A stretch of 5,027 nt of DNA from DATECU01 sp035286745 (GTDB lineage Bacteria > Acidobacteriota > Vicinamibacteria > Fen-336), in NCBI GenBank assembly GCA_035286745.1, contig DATECU010000222.1, positions 1 to 5,027 of the forward strand, given 5' to 3'. Under the pieces are notes generated by a model. It did no database searches. It was not told the DNA's origin and saw only the letters and a program-made list of their open reading frames with translations. Below, in pieces: positions 1 to 3,940 of the stretch. Position 1 is the first letter of the stretch, and each line of letters begins with the position of its first letter. The translations under genes were made by a program, and so were the position numbers.

Positions 1-1077
1 CCGGCTGGGGAGGCCCAGTCCGTGGCGGCGGCCGAAGGCCGCCGCATCGATGACGACAAGATAATCGTTAGGTCTAACGGGACGGTGACCTACACGGGAA
101 AGGACATCGCCTACCAGCTCTGGAAGCTCGGGCTCCTGGACCGCGACTTCCACTACCGTCGTCACAAGACGTATGAGGACGGCCACCTGCTGTGGGCTAC
201 GGCCAGCGGCGAGGGCCAGGGCGGGGCGCCGCGCTTCGGCCACGCGCGCGCGGTCTACAACGTGATCGACGTCGGCCAGTCGTATCCCCAGCGGGTCGTC
301 AAGGCCGGGGTAGCCGCCACCTCCCACCCGGAAGCCGCCGAGGCCTGCCACCATCTAGCCTACGAGAAGGTGGTGCTCTCGCCGGCCACCGCTCGCGAGT
401 TAGGCTACGAGGTCTCCCAGGAGGAGACGGCGGTCAAGGTCTCGGGACGCAAGGGCCTGGGGGTCAAGGCCGACGACCTGATCCGAGCGCTGGTCGAGAA
501 AGCCCGGGCCGAGATCGTCTCCCGCGATCCCGAGCGCGACGCGGCGTCCTGCCAGCGGACGGCGGAGGAGATCGCGGTGGGAGCGCTGCGCTACTTCCTG
601 CTCAAGTACGGGCGCACCAAGATCCTCACCTTCGACATGGAGGAGGCTCTGGCCTTCACCGGAGAGACCGGACCCTACCTCCAAAACGCGGTGGTGCGCG
701 CCCGCAACATCTTCTCCAAGATGCGCGACCAGGGCACCGACCCGGAGGGGCTGCGGGCCCGCGCCGGCGGCCTCGATCTCTCGGCTCTGCTTCGGGGCGA
801 GGAGGGCGACGAAGCCTGGAGCCTGCTGCTGCTGATGGCGCGAAGCGATGAGGTGCTGGAGCAGGCGATCCGGGTCGAGGACCCGGCGGTGGTGGCCAAG
901 CACGCGTTTGGCGTGGCGCAGGCCTTTCACGCGTACTACCAGAAGCCTCGGCACTCGGTGCTGCGCGCCGAGAACCAGGATCTGAAGGCCTTCCGGGTCT
1001 TCCTGGTCGACGCCTTCCTGCGAGAGATGGAGCTGCTCACCGGCCTGCTCGGCATCCCCATCCCGGAGCGGATGTGA
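1..1077 (+). CDS. argS: Arginine--tRNA ligase, C-terminal part (5' end outside window)
   Basis: This enzyme attaches arginine to tRNA-Arg in the cytoplasm, using ATP. The reading frame is open back to base 1 (358 codons visible), while complete ArgS proteins are about 550-650 residues. The N-terminal domain and HIGH motif are therefore upstream, and the GTG at 22 is not the true start. Visible pieces in order are the end of the Rossmann catalytic domain (DGxxTYTGKDIAYQLWK-like stretch, bases 79-126; YNVIDVGQSY, about 256-288), the KMSKS-equivalent loop VKVSGRKG at 433-456 (ArgS commonly has a diverged KMSKS), and the DALR anticodon-binding domain starting near 560, with its hallmark GETGPYLQNA at 661-690. 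The C-terminus ends normally, with TGA at 1075-1077. It overlaps the next gene by 4 bases. Identification rests on motif order and is secure; only the left end is missing. Confidence 0.95.
   Translation, partial: PAGEAQSVAAAEGRRIDDDKIIVRSNGTVTYTGKDIAYQLWKLGLLDRDFHYRRHKTYEDGHLLWATASGEGQGGAPRFGHARAVYNVIDVGQSYPQRVVKAGVAATSHPEAAEACHHLAYEKVVLSPATARELGYEVSQEETAVKVSGRKGLGVKADDLIRALVEKARAEIVSRDPERDAASCQRTAEEIAVGALRYFLLKYGRTKILTFDMEEALAFTGETGPYLQNAVVRARNIFSKMRDQGTDPEGLRARAGGLDLSALLRGEEGDEAWSLLLLMARSDEVLEQAIRVEDPAVVAKHAFGVAQAFHAYYQKPRHSVLRAENQDLKAFRVFLVDAFLREMELLTGLLGIPIPERM
1065..1068 (+). promoter_or_regulatory. Ribosome binding site (GGAG) for the C26 hydrolase
   Basis: GGAG lies inside the last codons of argS, 5 bases before the GTG at 1074. 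It supports that GTG as the start and fits translational coupling at the 4-base GTGA overlap. No in-frame ATG near the junction competes; the ATG at 1072 is in the argS frame. Confidence 0.6.
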
Positions 1078-1787
1078 GCCTCCCCGTCATCGGCATCACC
1101 ATCGGATACGACCCGCGGCGAGGGCAGCTTCATGCCCTGAGGCAAGACTACGTCCGGGCGGTGGAGAAGGCCGGGGGGCTTCCCGTGGTGCTGGCCCCGG
1201 TGGCCGAGCCGCTGATCGCGCCCATGTTGGACTTGCTTCGCGGCCTGATCCTGAGCGGCGGTTCCGACGTGGACCCCGCGCTCTACGGCGAGCCGCCGCA
1301 TCCCAAGCTGGGCCACGTGGTGCGGGAACGCGACGACTTCGAGCTGGCGCTCACCAGGCAGGCCCTGGCGCGCGACCTGCCCATCCTCGCTATCTGTCGG
1401 GGCCACCAGGTGTTAAACGTTGCCATGGGGGGAACACTGGTCCAGGACATCGAGTCAGAATGGAGTGGAGGCGGAGCCCACGACTTCGACTCGCGGCGCG
1501 ACCGGTGGCTGCGCGCCCATGAGGTGAGGATGCTGCCGGGCAGCCGAATCCGGGAGATCTTGGGGAAGGACACGGTAGGCGTGAACAGCTTTCATCACCA
1601 GGCGATCAAGAAGCTCGGTCGGGGTCTGGTGGCGTCGGCGCTCTCCAGCGACGATCGCATCGTCGAGGCGGTGGAGCAACCGTCGGCTGGCTTCGTGCTC
1701 GGCGTGCAGTGGCACCCGGAGAGCTTCTGGAGCCAGCGCGACGGCTTCCAGCCCCTGTTCGAAGCTCTGGTGAGGGCCTCCGGGTGA
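1074..1787 (+). CDS. Peptidase C26 / gamma-glutamyl-GABA hydrolase-like class I glutamine amidotransferase
   Basis: This is a 237-residue cytoplasmic hydrolase of the class I glutamine-amidotransferase fold. Family members such as PuuD cleave gamma-glutamyl bonds (gamma-Glu-GABA to glutamate plus GABA), but the family is broad and the substrate here cannot be read from sequence. It opens with PVIGITIGYDP, followed by YVRAVEKAGGLPVVL (26-40) and the LSGGSDVDP loop (60-68), which is typical of C26. The nucleophile is Cys108 in AICRGHQ (the nucleophile elbow), and the other triad members are His214 and Glu216 in GVQWHPE. The VNSFHHQAI motif near bases 1578-1604 is also characteristic. The full triad is present, so it should be active. 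Length fits the family (about 240-260). The start is the GTG at 1074, overlapping the argS stop by 4 bases. Linkage to argS and the thioredoxin gene shows co-expression but does not reveal a pathway. Confidence 0.92.
   Translation: MSLPVIGITIGYDPRRGQLHALRQDYVRAVEKAGGLPVVLAPVAEPLIAPMLDLLRGLILSGGSDVDPALYGEPPHPKLGHVVRERDDFELALTRQALARDLPILAICRGHQVLNVAMGGTLVQDIESEWSGGGAHDFDSRRDRWLRAHEVRMLPGSRIREILGKDTVGVNSFHHQAIKKLGRGLVASALSSDDRIVEAVEQPSAGFVLGVQWHPESFWSQRDGFQPLFEALVRASG
1772..1776 (+). promoter_or_regulatory. Ribosome binding site (GAGGG) deciding the thioredoxin-gene start
   Basis: GAGGG lies 7 bases before the GTG at 1784, within the last codons of the hydrolase. It favours the start at 1784 over an in-frame GTG at 1709, which would overlap the hydrolase by 79 bases and prepend a Pro/Arg-rich stretch that reads as a shadow of the hydrolase gene. 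Confidence 0.6.
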
Positions 1788-2638
1788 GCCTCGCTCTCCT
1801 CCTCGCCGCCCTTTGGGTGCAGGTGGATCCCACCTGCACAGGGGCACCCTCGGCCCCGGCTCCGGGAATCCGCTGGGAGAAGCAGTTCGACGACGCGCTG
1901 CGCCGGGCCAAGAGCGAGGGCAAGCCGGTCATGGTCGACTTCTGGGCCGAGTGGTGCAGCTGGTGCCATCGATTGGATCAGACGACGTACGTCGACCCCA
2001 CGGTGGTCAAGCTGGCGACCGACTTCGTGGCGGTCAAGGTGGACACCGAGGGCGGGCCGCGGCAGGCGGCGGTGGCAGACCGCTACGGCGTTGAATCCCT
2101 TCCCACCATCATGTTCCTGAGTCCGGCCGGTCATCCCATCCTGCGCATCTCCGGCTATCAGGGACCGGGTCAGTTCCCGGAGACCATGGAGACGGCCAAG
2201 CAGGGCGCGGGTCGGGTGATGGCCTGGGAAACGGCGCTCGACCGCAACCCGCGCGACCCCGCCGCGCTGGCGGCGCTGGGCGCCCACCTCTTCGACCAGG
2301 ATTCCGAGGCCCAGAGCCGGACCTTGCTGGCCCAGGCCCGCGGGCTGGACGCCAAGCAGCCGCTCCCGGAGCGGAAGAAGACCCGCCTGCTCTTGGCCTT
2401 TCTACGCAAGGGCGAGGAGCGTTATGCGGAGGCGGAGGCGATCCTGAGGGAGGGCTTGGCGCTCGCCCCCAGCCCGGAGTACGACCCCAAGCTGCTGTAC
2501 GTGCTGGGCAAGCTGTACCTGGCCACCGGCCGGCCGGACGAAGCCCGGGCCGCGCTCAAGCAGGTGGTGACCCTGCACGGGGCGAGCCCTGTCGCCGACA
2601 GGGCCCGGCAGACGTTGCTGGCGATGGACAGGCGGTAG
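1784..2638 (+). CDS. Thioredoxin-fold protein with C-terminal TPR-like region, probably exported
   Basis: This is a predicted 284-residue thiol-disulfide protein. The N-terminus MSLALLLAALWVQV is hydrophobic and probably acts as a signal or anchor, although it lacks the usual Arg/Lys start and has no lipobox. A short Ala/Pro linker follows. The thioredoxin domain spans about residues 31-140. It contains VMVDFWAEWCSWCHRL, with the CxxC pair Cys58/Cys61, and the cis-proline loop ESLPT with Pro107. It resembles the thioredoxin_7 / DsbD C-terminal type. From about 148 to 275 there are alpha-helical pairs of TPR character, for example LLYVLGKLYLATGRPDEARAAL near the end. The redox residues are intact, so reductase or chaperone activity is plausible, perhaps in the periplasm. 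It is the last gene of the argS cluster, joined by a GTGA overlap. The partner that the TPR part binds is unknown. Fold call is strong; location is moderate. Confidence 0.88.
   Translation: MSLALLLAALWVQVDPTCTGAPSAPAPGIRWEKQFDDALRRAKSEGKPVMVDFWAEWCSWCHRLDQTTYVDPTVVKLATDFVAVKVDTEGGPRQAAVADRYGVESLPTIMFLSPAGHPILRISGYQGPGQFPETMETAKQGAGRVMAWETALDRNPRDPAALAALGAHLFDQDSEAQSRTLLAQARGLDAKQPLPERKKTRLLLAFLRKGEERYAEAEAILREGLALAPSPEYDPKLLYVLGKLYLATGRPDEARAALKQVVTLHGASPVADRARQTLLAMDRR
1817..1839 (+). other. Perfect 10-bp stem, 3-nt loop hairpin at the start of the thioredoxin gene
   Basis: GTGCAGGTGG (1817-1826) and CCACCTGCAC (1830-1839) are exact reverse complements around an ATC loop. The structure begins 33 bases after the start of the GTG codon, in the stretch coding for the end of the hydrophobic N-terminus. 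No T-run follows, so it is not a standard terminator. A role in translation or mRNA processing is inference; the structure itself is seen directly. Confidence 0.6.
2586..2604 (+). other. 8-bp stem, 3-nt loop hairpin near the 3' end of the thioredoxin gene
   Basis: GCCCTGTC (2586-2593) and GACAGGGC (2597-2604) are exact reverse complements around a GCC loop. The structure is inside the coding region, 32 bases before the stop codon ends the gene at 2638. No T-tract follows. It might protect the mRNA 3' end or be a chance GC-rich fold. Confidence 0.35.
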
Positions 2639-2643
2639 GACGG

Positions 2644-2670
2644 CAGCTATCAGCTATCAGCAGTCAGCAA
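2644..2670. repeat. Left heptad array (CAGCnnn, four copies)
   Basis: CAGC recurs at 2644, 2651, 2658 and 2665, exactly every 7 bases, with spacers TAT, TAT and AGT. The first two units are identical (AGCTATC twice). A 7-base period is incompatible with a coding constraint. Its last eight bases, GTCAGCAA (2663-2670), are the exact reverse complement of TTGCTGAC in the right array. Confidence 0.8.
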
Positions 2671-2750
2671 CGGATGATCATCAGCTGACCCATTCCGGCC
2701 GTCGCGACTTCCTCGCTTCGCCCTTCGCCCGTCCTCGCTGCAAGTCCGTC

Positions 2751-2778
2751 GCTGAATGCTGCAGGCTGATTGCTGACC
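2751..2778. repeat. Right heptad array (GCTGnnn, four copies), inverted relative to the left array
   Basis: GCTG recurs at 2751, 2758, 2765 and 2772 in exact 7-base phase (units GCTGAAT, GCTGCAG, GCTGATT, GCTGACC). A further in-phase GCTG at 2737 suggests a decayed longer array. GCTG is the reverse complement of the left CAGC core, so all four cores pair antiparallel (2644 with 2775 through 2668 with 2751). TTGCTGAC at 2770-2777 matches the left GTCAGCAA perfectly in another register. The unit GCTGACC also occurs at 2684-2690. Confidence 0.8.
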
Positions 2779-2788
2779 GCTTCCGTTC

Positions 2789-3940
2789 TCAGCGCGTCGC
2801 CTTGAAGACCTCGATGAAGCGCGGAGAGAAGGCCTGGGGGTCCGGCAGGAACCCGGCATCCAGGCGGCGGCAGGCCTTGATGTCGACGGTCGCGTCTCGC
2901 TTGAGACTCTCGTCCTTCCGCCCACCGCTGGCGTAGAGCGCGTAACGCGCCGCAGCCCGAATCAACAGCGCGTGCAAGGCGGCCTTGCCCTGGAACTGGC
3001 CACCCGAGAGAACCTGGATGGCCTCCCCGTACTGGCCGCCGAAGTAGGCCCTGATCCCCTGACGCAACTCGGCCGGCGGGCCGGAGGCCGCCGGGCTCTG
3101 GGCCGTTGGCCCGGGCGTACCCGGGCTCTGGACCGGGGGGCCGGGGGCAACCGGACTCTGGACCGGAGTGAGGGGAAGCACCTCCGCCCTGCGCGCTTTC
3201 TCCTCGGCGGCCTTCTGGGCGGCGCGCCGCATCTCGTCGCGTTTGGTGGTCGCGGCCTGCCGCACCGCCTCGAACTGTTTGCCGGCGTTCGCCGCCAGTT
3301 GCCTGGCTTCACTTGCGACCGAAGCCTCCGGCTTCTTCTTGGCCGCATCCAGCTTGGCCTTGGCCTGGGTCAGGAGTTCGGCGGCCTGTTTCTGAGCAGG
3401 ACCAAGGGAGGCTTCCTTGGCCCACGCCGGCGCCAGGTCGGCATCGGCCGCCAGCGCCGTGACCGATCCCGACGCGTTTTCAGCCGCCACCACCTCGCTC
3501 TCGGCGGCGGCCACCGCCGCCAGCGCCGGATCCGGGGTAATGGGTGTCTTGGGGGCGGCCTGGGCGAGGCGCGCCTCGCAGGCGGTGCGGTCCTTGACCA
3601 GCGCTTTGTACTGGGCGGCCTTCTTGATGGCGCCCTGGGACTCCGAGACGCGCCACGCCTCCAGGGCACCCGCGCAGTCGCCGCTATTCAAGAGGGCCAG
3701 CCCCAGGTAATAGTGGGGAAGGTAGGTTTCGAAGCGCATCCCGTACAGCTTGATGGGCTCCCCTTCCTTGCCCTGCTCGGCCGCGGCCTCCCGCATCTTT
3801 TGAGCCACCCCCGCCCAGTTGCCGCGCTCGATGAGTTCCATGCCGCGCTTGTAGGACTCCTTGTAGTCGGCATGCGCGGGAAGCGACAGCGCCAGAACGC
3901 CTACCGCAAGCACGGCGACGCGAGAGCCGGGACCCGGCAT
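2789..3940 (-). CDS. Exported TPR/coiled-coil protein of unknown function
   Basis: This is a 383-residue protein that I cannot name. Residues 1-24 form a clear Sec signal peptide (MPGPGSR, a hydrophobic core, then PAHA before Asp25), so it should be periplasmic or secreted. Residues 25-128 are TPR-like helices containing LYGMRFETYLPHYYLGLAL (65-83) and GDCAGALEAW, a pattern I associate with uncharacterised Acidobacteriota-type proteins. Cys89 and Cys121 sit in this domain and could form a disulfide. Residues about 140-255 are Ala/Lys/Glu-rich and probably a coiled coil. Residues 259-288 are three 10-residue Pro-rich repeats. Residues 290-383 are a second helical domain (IRAYFGGQYGEAIQVL, then FSPRFIEVF at the end). 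The ATG at 3940 overlaps the upstream stop by one base (TGATG), indicating coupling to the membrane protein. A scaffold or partner-binding role is inference. A 993-base antisense frame over it is a shadow. Confidence 0.85.
   Translation of the reverse strand: MPGPGSRVAVLAVGVLALSLPAHADYKESYKRGMELIERGNWAGVAQKMREAAAEQGKEGEPIKLYGMRFETYLPHYYLGLALLNSGDCAGALEAWRVSESQGAIKKAAQYKALVKDRTACEARLAQAAPKTPITPDPALAAVAAAESEVVAAENASGSVTALAADADLAPAWAKEASLGPAQKQAAELLTQAKAKLDAAKKKPEASVASEARQLAANAGKQFEAVRQAATTKRDEMRRAAQKAAEEKARRAEVLPLTPVQSPVAPGPPVQSPGTPGPTAQSPAASGPPAELRQGIRAYFGGQYGEAIQVLSGGQFQGKAALHALLIRAAARYALYASGGRKDESLKRDATVDIKACRRLDAGFLPDPQAFSPRFIEVFKATR
3077..3166 (-). repeat. 30-bp tandem repeats encoding a Pro-rich linker
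   Basis: Three in-frame units encode PVQSPVAPGP, PVQSPGTPGP and TAQSPAASGP (residues 259-288 of the exported protein). On the plus strand, CCGG(G/A)CTCTGG recurs at 3091, 3121 and 3151, exactly 30 bases apart. The units form a flexible linker between the coiled coil and the C-terminal domain. Because the period is a multiple of three, copy-number changes would keep the frame. Confidence 0.75.

Larger units (their letters stand above)
2639..2788. other. Convergent intergenic region without a gene
   Basis: These 150 bases separate two convergent stop codons. I see no credible coding frame, no RNA gene and no hairpin followed by T's for either direction. The region holds the two inverted heptad arrays listed separately. 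Between them are a perfect 10-bp palindrome GATGATCATC (2673-2682), an overlapping palindrome TCAGCTGA (2681-2688), and a tandem pair of CTTCGCC at 2716-2722 and 2723-2729. Any termination here would have to use the heptad hairpin or Rho. Confidence 0.75.

Noticed and set aside
192..851. Plus-strand 219-codon frame inside argS
   Set aside because: It is a shifted frame over well-supported ArgS motifs, with Arg/Gly/Pro-rich composition typical of a high-GC shadow.
1595..2287. Minus-strand 230-codon frame spanning the hydrolase/thioredoxin junction
   Set aside because: It is antisense to both the C26 catalytic His-Glu motif and the thioredoxin CSWC motif, and shows no recognisable domain.
2644..2778. 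CRISPR array or IS terminal inverted repeats
   Set aside because: The repeats are 7 bp without spacers of CRISPR size, and the 80-base interior holds no transposase. There is no obvious target-site duplication.
2650..2925. Minus-strand 91-codon frame running from the exported-protein gene into the intergenic repeats
   Set aside because: It has Ser/Arg-rich composition, is out of frame with the real gene, and reads through heptad repeats whose 7-base period is not coding.
3109..3126. GCCCGGG/CCCGGGC inverted repeat with 4-base loop
   Set aside because: It arises from GC-rich Pro/Gly codons within the 30-bp tandem repeats and is readily explained by them.
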